The notes below the pieces were generated by a model. It had not been told where the DNA came from. It was given only the letters and a program-made list of their open reading frames with translations, and ran no database searches. Shown piece after piece: positions 1-5,231 of a DNA stretch of 5,231 nucleotides. Made by a program: the position numbers and the translations under genes. Positions within the stretch are counted from its first letter, which is position 1; every line of letters starts with the position of its first letter. Location: positions 1 through 5,231 of the forward strand of contig JBHJHK010000339.1 of the NCBI GenBank assembly GCA_050330975.1, read 5' to 3'. Source of the stretch: JBHJHK01 sp050330975. GTDB lineage: Bacteria; Pseudomonadota; Gammaproteobacteria; Competibacterales; Competibacteraceae.

Positions 1-336
1 GATGTGGGCGGCATGACTCGGGCTGTTGCCATAGAAAACCAGCGCGAATCGAGCCCAGTAGATGGGCCCCATTCACATGGGACAGGGTTCGCAACTGGTG
101 TAGAGCTGGCAGTCACTCAGTCTAAAGGTACCCAGGGCCCGGCAGGCGTTGCGGATGGCCACGACCTCGGCGTGGGCGGTGGGATCCAAGGTTGCCGTAA
201 CCCGATTGTAGCCCTCGGCGACGATGACCCCGTCTTTGACCACCACGGCGCCGAAGGGGCCCCCGCGGCGCTGTTGGACATTCTCCAGGGAGAGCTGTAC
301 GGCGCGGCGCATGGCGTGGAGCTTGGGCTCGGTCAT
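1..336 (-). CDS. Guanine/cytidine deaminase-family enzyme (GuaD-like), 3' partial, with in-frame TGA at a zinc-ligand codon
   Basis: This is a zinc-dependent hydrolytic deaminase of the cytidine-deaminase fold, closest in pattern to bacterial guanine deaminase (GuaD), which converts guanine to xanthine in the cytosol. The start is ATG at 336-334, preceded by a G-run (343-348) six bases upstream. Visible features are GGPFGAVVV (residues 25-33), GYN (42-44), the HAE motif with zinc ligand His55 and catalytic Glu57, and TSCEPCPM (80-87) with zinc ligand Cys85. The next codon, 88, is TGA where family members have the second zinc Cys of PCxxC. After it the frame stays open for 24 codons to the edge and reads MGPIYWARFALVFYGNS, matching the family's CLGAIYWAR-type continuation. 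GuaD proteins are about 155 residues, so about 40 are missing off the window. The gene is divergent from a LysR gene. It could be a selenoprotein, a fresh pseudogene or a sequencing error. Other substrates (cytosine, nucleosides, tRNA adenosine) are possible, but the motif context favours guanine. Family is confident; activity is not. Confidence 0.85.
51..69 (-). promoter_or_regulatory. Stem-loop just downstream of the in-frame TGA (weak SECIS candidate)
   Basis: On the minus strand, three nucleotides after the TGA, GGGCCCA (69-63) pairs with TGGGCTC (57-51) over seven base pairs, including one G-U, around the five-base loop TCTAC. Bacterial SECIS elements lie just after the UGA, but their apical loop is usually about 16-37 nt away and has a G among its first two bases. 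Here the loop starts 10 nt after the UGA and has no early G. A competing fold pairs GGCTCG (55-50) with CGAGTC (20-15) and GCTG (43-40) with CAGC (25-22). That puts a loop beginning GTT about 33 nt from the UGA, which fits the spacing better but has a short apical stem. The hairpin could simply reflect GC-rich coding sequence. Confidence 0.3.
73..75 (-). other. In-frame TGA at the second zinc-binding Cys codon of the deaminase
   Basis: The minus-strand codons read TGT CCC ATG TGA ATG GGG CCC ATC TAC TGG, that is Cys85-Pro-Met-stop-Met-Gly-Pro-Ile-Tyr-Trp. In this family the position after CPM is the invariant third zinc ligand, a cysteine (TGC or TGT). A single base change in the third position gives TGA. 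Readings that fit are selenocysteine insertion, a Cys-inserting opal suppressor, a nonsense mutation, or a base error. The sequence alone does not decide among them. What is seen directly is the TGA and the family-like sequence on both sides in one frame. Confidence 0.9.
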
Positions 337-359
337 GGATTTCCCCCCGGATTGGCCAG

Positions 360-389
360 TTGACCGTGGATGGCTCGACCGACTAGGGT
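360..389 (+). promoter_or_regulatory. Candidate sigma-70 promoter for the LysR gene
   Basis: TTGACC at 360-365 matches the -35 consensus at five of six positions. It is followed 18 bases later by TAGGGT at 384-389, which keeps only three of six -10 positions but has the T, A and final T. Transcription would start near 396 and leave a leader of about 28 bases before the GTG start. The -35 is good and the -10 weak, which would suit a low-level, autoregulated LysR promoter. This is a motif match only. Confidence 0.3.
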
Positions 390-411
390 AACTTCGCACT
401 CGGATCGGCAT

Positions 412-417
412 AGAGGA
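412..417 (+). promoter_or_regulatory. Ribosome binding site that sets the LysR start at GTG 424
   Basis: AGAGGA at 412-417 is followed by six bases and then GTG at 424. This is a well-placed Shine-Dalgarno site. The upstream ATG at 370 in the same frame has no comparable site and would add 18 residues not seen at the N-terminus of LysR proteins. Confidence 0.7.
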
Positions 418-423
418 AGACGC

Positions 424-1350
424 GTGGATCGGCTCACCAGTATGCAAGTCTTTGTTCAAGTGGCTGAGCGGGGCAGCTTTGCCGCCGCCGCCGAGCGCTT
501 GGAAATGTCGCGAGCCATGGTGACCAAGCATATCATGGCCTTGGAGCAGGGGCTTGGGGTGCGGCTTTTGAACCGCACCACCCGGCGGTTGAACCTCACT
601 GAAGCCGGGCAGATCTACCTAGAGCGCAGTTTGCAGATCCTCGCCGACCTCGACGAGACCGAGCGGGTAGTGGGTAACCTCACCGCCGTACCCCAGGGGA
701 TGCTACGGGTCAACGCCCCCATGTCCTTTGGGGTGCGCCATGTGGCCCCGGCGGTGACCAGTTTCTTGGAGCGCTACCCCGACGTTCGGGTGGACGTGGC
801 CCTCAACGATCGGGTGGTGGACCTGGTGGAAGAGGGGTTCGACGTGGCCATCCGCATCGGCCGGCTCATGGACTCGGCCCTGGTCACCCGCCGCCTGGCC
901 TCGGCGCGCTTGGTGCTGTGTGCCGCCCCCAGCTACCTGACCCAGCGCGGTACCCCCCGCACTCCCGGAGATTTGGTGCACCACGAGTGCCTCAACTACA
1001 GCTATTTCTCCGGCGGGGATGAATGGCCCTTCGCCGGGCCCACGGGGCCGTTGGCGGTGCGGGTGAGTGGCCGCCTTCGGGTCAACAACGCCGATGCCCT
1101 CCTCACCGCCGCCCTAGCCGGTGCTGGCATCACCCTCCAGCCGGATTTTGTGGTCAACGACGCCATCGCCCGGGGAGAATTGCGCCCCTTGTTGGCCGAC
1201 CATCGCCCCCCGAGCTTGGGGGTGTTCGCCGTCTATCCCCATCGCCGCCATCTGTCGGCCAAGGTGCGCTGCTTCACCGACCACCTCATCGAGGCCTTTG
1301 GCGACCCCCCCTATTGGGAGGCCAAGGCCAAGGCCAGGGCCAAGGGCTAG
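424..1350 (+). CDS. LysR-family transcriptional regulator (CrgA-like)
   Basis: A cytosolic DNA-binding regulator of 308 residues, the normal LysR length of about 300. It is read from GTG at 424, where the protein begins MDRLTSMQVFVQVAERGSF, the standard LysR opening, and a ribosome binding site lies six bases upstream. The winged helix-turn-helix covers about residues 3-62 (AAAAERLEMSRAMVTKHI, then LGVRLLNRTTRRLNLTEAG). A linker helix follows, to about residue 90. The effector-binding periplasmic-binding-protein-like domain runs from about 93 to 295 (LRVNAPMSFGVRHVAP; EEGFDVAIRIG at 136-146; LVLCAAPSYL at 163-172), which is the CrgA-type subgroup pattern. The C-terminus is a short Ala/Lys tail encoded by a hexanucleotide repeat. 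The gene is divergent from the deaminase, so it probably regulates that gene and itself. The inducer is unknown. Its stop overlaps the stop of the convergent SNF2 gene. Family assignment is firm; target and ligand are inference. Confidence 0.93.
   Translation: MDRLTSMQVFVQVAERGSFAAAAERLEMSRAMVTKHIMALEQGLGVRLLNRTTRRLNLTEAGQIYLERSLQILADLDETERVVGNLTAVPQGMLRVNAPMSFGVRHVAPAVTSFLERYPDVRVDVALNDRVVDLVEEGFDVAIRIGRLMDSALVTRRLASARLVLCAAPSYLTQRGTPRTPGDLVHHECLNYSYFSGGDEWPFAGPTGPLAVRVSGRLRVNNADALLTAALAGAGITLQPDFVVNDAIARGELRPLLADHRPPSLGVFAVYPHRRHLSAKVRCFTDHLIEAFGDPPYWEAKAKARAKG
1321..1344 (+). repeat. Hexanucleotide tandem repeat at the LysR C-terminus
   Basis: Four copies of GCCAAG (the third is GCCAGG) lie directly before the stop codon and encode Ala-Lys-Ala-Lys-Ala-Arg-Ala-Lys. 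Units of six bases can expand or contract by slippage without breaking the frame, giving tails of varying positive charge. The repeat is short and may be of no consequence. Confidence 0.75.
1347..1350. other. Shared CTAG: overlapping stop codons of convergent genes
   Basis: The plus-strand LysR stop TAG (1348-1350) and the minus-strand SNF2 stop TAG (1349-1347) interlock in the palindrome CTAG. There is no intergenic space, so any terminator of either gene must lie inside the other. I saw no hairpin followed by a T-run at the junction. Confidence 0.9.
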
Positions 1351-4300
1351 AACGACTCCTCTAGGGTGGCATCCAAAGGCGCCAGCAAAAAGCGCAAATC
1401 TTCGTCACTCCAGCGGGGAGCGGCGTTCTCCTGACCCTCCAATAAGCCCTGGAACAGACTGCGCTTGCGCTCTTGGAGTTCGCGGATGCGGGTCTCCACC
1501 GTCCCCTCGGTGAGCAGCCGATAGACAAACACGGGCTTTTCCTGGCCGATGCGGTGGGCCCGGTCGGTGGCCTGGTCCTCCACGGCGGGTTTCCACCAGG
1601 GGTCGTTGTGGATCACGGCATCGGCCGCCGTGAGATTTAAGCCCATCCCCCCGGCCTTGAGTCTGATGAGAAACAACGGCACCTCCCCCCCTTGGAAGCG
1701 ATCGATGAGGGGCTGGCGCTTTTGGGTGGCGCCGGTGAGTTTGAGGTAGTTCTGGCGGCGCTTGCGCAGCTCCCGCTCGATGAGTTCCAACATGGAGGTG
1801 AACTGGGAAAACAGCAGGACTTGCCGCCCGTCTTCCAAAAGGCTTGGCAACAGTTCAAACAACAGGGTCAATTTGACGGAGCGCCTGGTGTGCCGCGCCC
1901 CCTGGAGGTTGACCAGGCGGGGGTCACAGCACACCTGGCGCAGCTTGAGGAGGGCCTCCAGGATGGTGATATGGCTGCGGGATAAGCCCTTGGCCTTGAT
2001 GGCGGCCCGCACCTTGGCCTCCATGGCGGCGCGGATGCTCTCGTAGAGATCCCGCTGATCCCCCTGGAGGGCCACGCTGCGGACGATGTCGGTCTTCGGC
2101 GGCAAATCGCCGGCCACCTCCGACTTAGTGCGGCGCAGCAAAAAGGGCCGTACCCGCCGGCGCAGGTGCTCCAGGCGTTCGGCGTCGCCGTGGCGCTCCA
2201 CTGGGCGGCGAAACAGCCGCTGAAACTGTTGGGCGTCCCCCAACAGCCCTGGCAGGGCGAAGTCGAACAGCGACCACAGCTCCCCCAGGTGGTTTTCCAT
2301 GGGGGTGCCCGTGAGGCACAGCCGATGGCGGCTGGTGAGGTCTTGGAGCCATTGCCGGGACTTGGAGCGGGGGTTTTTGATCATCTGGGCTTCGTCGAGG
2401 ATCACCGCGTGGTAGGGGTGCTCGACGAGGGCAGGATGGTCGATGCGCAGTAGGGCGTAGCTGGTGATCACCAGGTCGTGGTGGGGTATGGACCCGAAGT
2501 GTCTCCGGCGGCTGGGGCCATAGAGGAGTAAAACCCGCAGGTCGGGGGCAAAGCGGGCGGCTTCCCGCTGCCAGTTGGCCACCAAACTGGTGGGGGCGAT
2601 CACCAACGCCGGACGATCCAACCGCCCGCGGCTTTTTTCCAGCAACAGGTGCGCCAGGGTCTGGAGGGTTTTGCCCAGGCCCATGTCGTCGGCCAACACC
2701 CCGCCGAGGTCGCCACCGGCCAAAAACTGGAGCCAGGTCAGGCCTTGGCATTGGTAGGGACGCAGTGCCGCCTGCAGGTTGTCCGGGGGGGGGACGGGCT
2801 GTGGGGTTTTCAATTGCCCCAACTGCTCGGCCCGGGCCCACCAGCGGCGATCCCCCTTGAACCCCAGCCCGTCGAGGCCGGCGTCGAGTTCCAACAGGCG
2901 CCCCGCCTGGAAGTCGGGGAGGGCCAGGCGGCCGTCGGCGTTGAGGGGGGCGTGGTCGAACAGCTCGATCAAGACTTCCAGCACCGCCTTGAGGCGTTTG
3001 GCGGGGATGGCCAACAGCCGGCCGTCGCCCAAGGGCAAGGCCAAGGGGCGGTCGTCGTCGAGGTTGGTCAGCCAGGCCTTGGGGTCGTCGGTGGGCAGTT
3101 TGGTCAGATAGTCCACCAACAGGGGCAAGATATTGACGGTTTGGCCGTCGATCTCCACCCCCAAGGCCAGGCCAAACCAGTCGATGCCGCTGGACTCCAC
3201 ATCCAGAGCCCAGCCGTCGGGTTCCAGCAGCTCCAGGCGAAAGGTCGCCTCCCGCTCCAACCGCCAACCGGCGGCCTCCAGGGTGGGGACCCTGTGGAGG
3301 AGGAAGGGGATCCAATTGGCGGGGTCGGGGAAGCCGAAGTCGCCGTCGCTCTCCGGGGGTAGGTCGGCGGGGGAAGAGAAGTTGACCAGGCGGCGCAGGC
3401 CCCAGCGAGTGAGCCGCCGGTGGCAGCTCTGCTCGAAGGCTCCATGGCGCTTGAGGCGGCGCAGGCCCTTGTCCAGGCGCTGCACCACCGCCTCGCCGTC
3501 GTCGTTCCAGGCCACGGTGTGGCCCTGGTAGTCGAAGTTCAGGCGGGCGGCCTCCAGGGCAGGTCCCCGGCTGTGACCTGTCCCATGGGGGGCGAGGGAA
3601 TACAACACCAGCACGGGCTGGGGTTCGACGTCGTCGACCTCTTCGACGGCGACCTCCGGTGGCGGCGGTAGGTCGACGTCGGCCAGGTGGGTGCGCAGCC
3701 AGGCCTGAACCTGGGGCAGTTCTTCGGGGCCCAGCGAGGGCGAAGAAGCCAAGGCCGCCGCCAGAGGCGGCGAGAGGCCGGCGTCCACGGGACCACAGCG
3801 ATGGTGGTTGAGGTCGACATACCAAGGGTGGAACAGGGCGAAGACCCGTACCCCCGTCGCCTCCCCGGCGACGGTGGTCTCTTCCCCCGGTGGGTCCACC
3901 CCGGTTTCAGCGTCCGTGGAGGCCTCGTCCCCCAGGGCCAGTTGTAGGCGGCTGTGGCCGTCGTCATCGCTGTGCCAGGTCACCCGGGCGGAACGGGTAC
4001 CCCCCAGGGTCAGGGGTGGGGTATCGACGGTTTGCCAGTGGCAGCGGCCCGTGGCGAGGAGGCGGGTCAACAGCGATAGGCCCGCCGGACCCTCCAAGCT
4101 CCCCAGGTGGGGATCCCGGGACAGTTGGCGCAGCTCTGCCAACAACCCCTGGTCGGCCTCCGGGGGCTTTTCGCCTGCGCTTTGGGGCCGGTGCCAGGGA
4201 AAGATCCGGGGATGGCCGTAACTGCCGTCGGGGGTGAGTTTCGCCGTCACCACCCCGACCCCCAGGGTCCAGGGATGTTGGGGGCGAGGCTGGAGGAGGT

Positions 4301-4778
4301 ACAGCAAGTGCCGGGGGGCGTCGTCGGCCTTGTCCCCCGGGATCAAGGCCTGTTGGAGGCGTTCAATCCACTGTTGCGCCTCGCGGGAGAGGCCGTGGCC
4401 GGGGTGGGCGTCATCGCCTGGGGTATCCAGGCTCTCGGGGTCGGCCGTCGGCCATGACCGCGCCCCCGCCTCCACCAGGGCCTGAATCATGACGGCGGCG
4501 GCGTGTTTGCATCGGCAGGCCATGGGGCACGTGCAGGCGGTCTCGATGGCCGTGGCATCGCCCTGGGCGGGGAGTTGGATGGCCACGTAGTAGGGATAGG
4601 TGGCCGAACCCTTCACCCGGGCCACCAAGCGCCGCCCATCGCGGACCACTTTGAGACCCATGACGCGTCCTTCCTGTTGATAGCGCCGACCCCGCGCCAG
4701 GGTGGCCGGAGAAAATAACTTGAGAAGGTCGTCGGCGCTGTAGGTGAGCTTCACGGCCAGGGTCGTTGGAGGTGCCAC
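1347..4778 (-). CDS. SWIM zinc-finger Swi2/Snf2-family DEAD/DEAH-box helicase-like ATPase
   Basis: A large ATP-driven double-stranded-DNA translocase of the bacterial SNF2 class, 1143 residues, read from GTG at 4778-4776 with a G-run (4789-4784) five bases upstream. An N-terminal SWIM zinc finger is visible as C82-T-C84, then C90-K-H92. Residues of about 100-670 form the less conserved SNF2-associated region, including an acidic, Pro-rich stretch that is probably a disordered insert. The first RecA lobe starts near 672 (LRPYQCQGLTWL). It holds motif I DDMGLGKT (697-704, Lys703), Ia APTSLVANW (728-736), the Walker B box DEAQ (795-798) and motif III LTGTP (822-826). The second lobe starts near 988 (LLFSQFTSML), with motif V LKAGGMGLNLT near 1040-1050 and motif VI QATDRAHRIGQ (1069-1079). 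All catalytic residues are present. One oddity is that the conserved Ser just before LKAGG is Arg, with a rare AGA codon. Such proteins are thought to remodel protein-DNA complexes in transcription or repair; the specific role is unknown. It may be transcribed with the gene whose tail lies upstream. Confidence 0.95.
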   Translation of the reverse strand: MAPPTTLAVKLTYSADDLLKLFSPATLARGRRYQQEGRVMGLKVVRDGRRLVARVKGSATYPYYVAIQLPAQGDATAIETACTCPMACRCKHAAAVMIQALVEAGARSWPTADPESLDTPGDDAHPGHGLSREAQQWIERLQQALIPGDKADDAPRHLLYLLQPRPQHPWTLGVGVVTAKLTPDGSYGHPRIFPWHRPQSAGEKPPEADQGLLAELRQLSRDPHLGSLEGPAGLSLLTRLLATGRCHWQTVDTPPLTLGGTRSARVTWHSDDDGHSRLQLALGDEASTDAETGVDPPGEETTVAGEATGVRVFALFHPWYVDLNHHRCGPVDAGLSPPLAAALASSPSLGPEELPQVQAWLRTHLADVDLPPPPEVAVEEVDDVEPQPVLVLYSLAPHGTGHSRGPALEAARLNFDYQGHTVAWNDDGEAVVQRLDKGLRRLKRHGAFEQSCHRRLTRWGLRRLVNFSSPADLPPESDGDFGFPDPANWIPFLLHRVPTLEAAGWRLEREATFRLELLEPDGWALDVESSGIDWFGLALGVEIDGQTVNILPLLVDYLTKLPTDDPKAWLTNLDDDRPLALPLGDGRLLAIPAKRLKAVLEVLIELFDHAPLNADGRLALPDFQAGRLLELDAGLDGLGFKGDRRWWARAEQLGQLKTPQPVPPPDNLQAALRPYQCQGLTWLQFLAGGDLGGVLADDMGLGKTLQTLAHLLLEKSRGRLDRPALVIAPTSLVANWQREAARFAPDLRVLLLYGPSRRRHFGSIPHHDLVITSYALLRIDHPALVEHPYHAVILDEAQMIKNPRSKSRQWLQDLTSRHRLCLTGTPMENHLGELWSLFDFALPGLLGDAQQFQRLFRRPVERHGDAERLEHLRRRVRPFLLRRTKSEVAGDLPPKTDIVRSVALQGDQRDLYESIRAAMEAKVRAAIKAKGLSRSHITILEALLKLRQVCCDPRLVNLQGARHTRRSVKLTLLFELLPSLLEDGRQVLLFSQFTSMLELIERELRKRRQNYLKLTGATQKRQPLIDRFQGGEVPLFLIRLKAGGMGLNLTAADAVIHNDPWWKPAVEDQATDRAHRIGQEKPVFVYRLLTEGTVETRIRELQERKRSLFQGLLEGQENAAPRWSDEDLRFLLAPLDATLEESF

Positions 4779-4783
4779 TGAAA

Positions 4784-4796
4784 CCCCCCATGGGGG
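4784..4796 (-). promoter_or_regulatory. G-run ribosome binding site of the SNF2 gene inside a 12-bp palindrome
   Basis: The minus strand reads CCCCCATGGGGGG (4796-4784), then five bases, then the GTG start. The G-run can pair with CCUCC of 16S rRNA using one G-U. It also forms one arm of the perfect palindrome CCCCCATGGGGG (4785-4796), so a small CCCC/GGGG hairpin with a CATG loop could cover it. The ATG within the palindrome is in a different frame and is not the start. Confidence 0.45.
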
Positions 4797-4797
4797 C

Positions 4798-4823
4798 GCT
4801 GGGCTTCGACGGGGTAGCCCAAC
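4798..4823 (-). repeat. Inverted repeat in the gap upstream of SNF2
   Basis: On the minus strand GTTGGGCT (4823-4816) pairs with AGCCCAGC (4805-4798), eight base pairs with one G-U, around a ten-base loop. It lies 13 bases after the stop of the upstream frame and 19 before the SNF2 start. No T-run follows, so it is not a standard intrinsic terminator. It could be an mRNA-processing or attenuation hairpin, or a protein-binding dyad. Nothing else is seen in the 57-base gap. Confidence 0.4.
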
Positions 4824-4835
4824 TGTTCGAGGGTC

Positions 4836-5231
4836 TCAGGGGGTGTTGGTAGGCGGCGTTGGGCTGTCTTGGTGGGACGTCGACGCCTGGGCCGAGGGCG
4901 GGGGGGTCCCCTGAGCCGCTCCAGTCACCGGCTGGATTTCAGCGCCGCCGTCAGCGGCGCTGGCCGGGGGATGAGTATCCGGGGTTGCGGTGCCGACGGC
5001 CTCGTCCCCCGACCCTTCCCCGTCGGGGGCGGTGCGGGTCGCCTCGGCGGCGGGGGCCGGTGGATCGACCTCCGCCGTCGCCGCCGAGGCCGGCTGCTCC
5101 GGTTCGGCCGGGATGGCCGACGGGGTGGCGTCGTCGCCGGCGGGGGGCGTCGGCCGGCAGGGGGGCGCCCCGGGGGGGTCGCGGGCCGCCGCCCGGGGCC
5201 CCCACGGGCCTGGACACCACGAGGACTCGGC
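4836..5231 (-). CDS. C-terminal, Pro/Ala/Thr-rich disordered tail of an unidentified protein (5' partial)
   Basis: A frame open from the window edge for 131 codons ends at TGA (4838-4836). I do not recognise the protein. The residues seen are dominated by Ala, Pro, Thr, Ser, Gly, Asp and Glu (for example PASAATAEVDPPAPAAEA and EIQPVTGAAQGTPPPSA), with no hydrophobic core, membrane segment or catalytic motif. This is the composition of an intrinsically disordered tail or linker. Its codons show a strong third-position G/C bias and acidic residues, as expected for coding DNA. No other long frame on either strand gives a sensible protein: the competing frame ending at 4951 is Arg/Gly/Pro-rich. 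The start lies beyond 5231, so the function of the main body cannot be judged. It precedes SNF2 by 57 bases on the same strand and happens to be in the same reading phase. Caution is needed because GC-rich DNA gives spurious open frames. Confidence 0.5.
   Translation of the reverse strand, partial: AESSWCPGPWGPRAAARDPPGAPPCRPTPPAGDDATPSAIPAEPEQPASAATAEVDPPAPAAEATRTAPDGEGSGDEAVGTATPDTHPPASAADGGAEIQPVTGAAQGTPPPSAQASTSHQDSPTPPTNTP
4940..4962. repeat. Nine-base-pair perfect inverted repeat within the Pro/Ala-rich tail
   Basis: CAGCGCCGC (4940-4948) and GCGGCGCTG (4954-4962) form a perfect GC-rich hairpin with the five-base loop CGTCA. It lies inside the proposed coding tail, with no T-run on either side. 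It may be a by-product of Ala/Gly codons in GC-rich sequence. Confidence 0.5.

Larger units (their letters stand above)
337..423. promoter_or_regulatory. Divergent intergenic control region between deaminase and LysR regulator
   Basis: These 87 bases separate the two start codons and must carry the promoters for both genes unless transcription enters from outside. For LysR pairs of this kind the regulator normally binds here to a T-N11-A dyad. I could not pick out one convincing LysR box. An eight-base direct repeat, GGATCGGC, occurs at 402-409 and again at 426-433, the second copy lying within the LysR start region. The deaminase ribosome binding site is the G-run at 343-348. Confidence 0.5.

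Noticed and set aside
73..75. General reassignment of TGA to Trp or Gly
   Set aside because: The TGA stands at a cysteine position, tryptophans in these genes are encoded by TGG, and glycines use GGN. A Trp or Gly reading would remove the zinc ligand.
4..363. A 119-codon plus-strand frame over the deaminase
   Set aside because: It is antisense to clear deaminase motifs (HAE, CEPC) and has no recognisable features of its own.
370..423. Upstream ATG start for the LysR gene
   Set aside because: It would add 18 residues foreign to LysR N-termini, it lies within the candidate promoter, and the GTG at 424 has a well-spaced AGAGGA site.
1330..1420. Intrinsic terminator between the LysR and SNF2 genes
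   Set aside because: There is no intergenic space, and I see no GC-rich stem followed by a T-run on either strand at the junction.
2649..3362. A 237-codon plus-strand frame antisense to SNF2
   Set aside because: Its Gly/Gln/Val-rich composition is what the antisense of GC-rich coding sequence gives, and no motif or ribosome binding site supports it.
2125..3825. A 566-codon open frame on the minus strand within the SNF2 gene
   Set aside because: It is a different frame of the same strand, rich in Arg, Pro and Gly with no recognisable motif, whereas the overlapping SNF2 frame carries every helicase motif.
4951..5220. An 89-codon minus-strand frame at the right edge
   Set aside because: It is an Arg/Gly/Pro-rich shadow. 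The frame one base over is open through to 4836 with a composition and codon pattern more like real protein.

Overview
The window is GC-rich bacterial DNA, most likely from a proteobacterium. A CrgA-type LysR regulator, a GuaD-like deaminase and a bacterial SWIM/SNF2 helicase all fit that reading, but nothing here fixes the genus. There are no rRNA or tRNA genes, insertion sequences or CRISPR arrays. It is densely coding: three recognisable genes plus the apparent C-terminal tail of a fourth.

Layout. At the left edge (1-336, minus strand) lies most of a cytidine/guanine-deaminase-fold enzyme, cut off by the window end. Its reading frame is broken by one in-frame TGA at 73-75, exactly where the family has the second zinc-binding cysteine of the PCxxC motif. 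Recognisable deaminase sequence continues beyond it to the edge. An 87-bp divergent intergenic region (337-423) holds a plausible promoter for a LysR-type regulator (424-1350, plus strand), which is best started at a GTG with a good ribosome binding site. The regulator meets the next gene tail to tail; the two TAG stops share the palindrome CTAG (1347-1350). That next gene (1347-4778, minus strand) encodes a 1143-residue Swi2/Snf2 ATPase with an N-terminal SWIM zinc finger and a full set of helicase motifs. Upstream of it, on the same strand, a Pro/Ala/Thr-rich frame (4836-5231) looks like the disordered C-terminus of a protein that begins beyond the window. A 57-nt gap with an inverted repeat separates the two.

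How the genes relate. The LysR gene and the deaminase are divergent, the classic arrangement for a LysR regulator and its target, so the regulator may control the deaminase. The SNF2 protein is probably a separate DNA-remodelling or repair function, possibly transcribed with the gene whose tail is seen at the right edge.

The most notable observation is the TGA at the deaminase zinc cysteine. A TGA aligned with a conserved Cys, with homology on both sides, is the pattern used to recognise selenoproteins. It is equally the product of one Cys-to-stop point mutation or a base-call error. Hairpins follow the TGA but do not clearly satisfy the bacterial SECIS rules, so the case is open.
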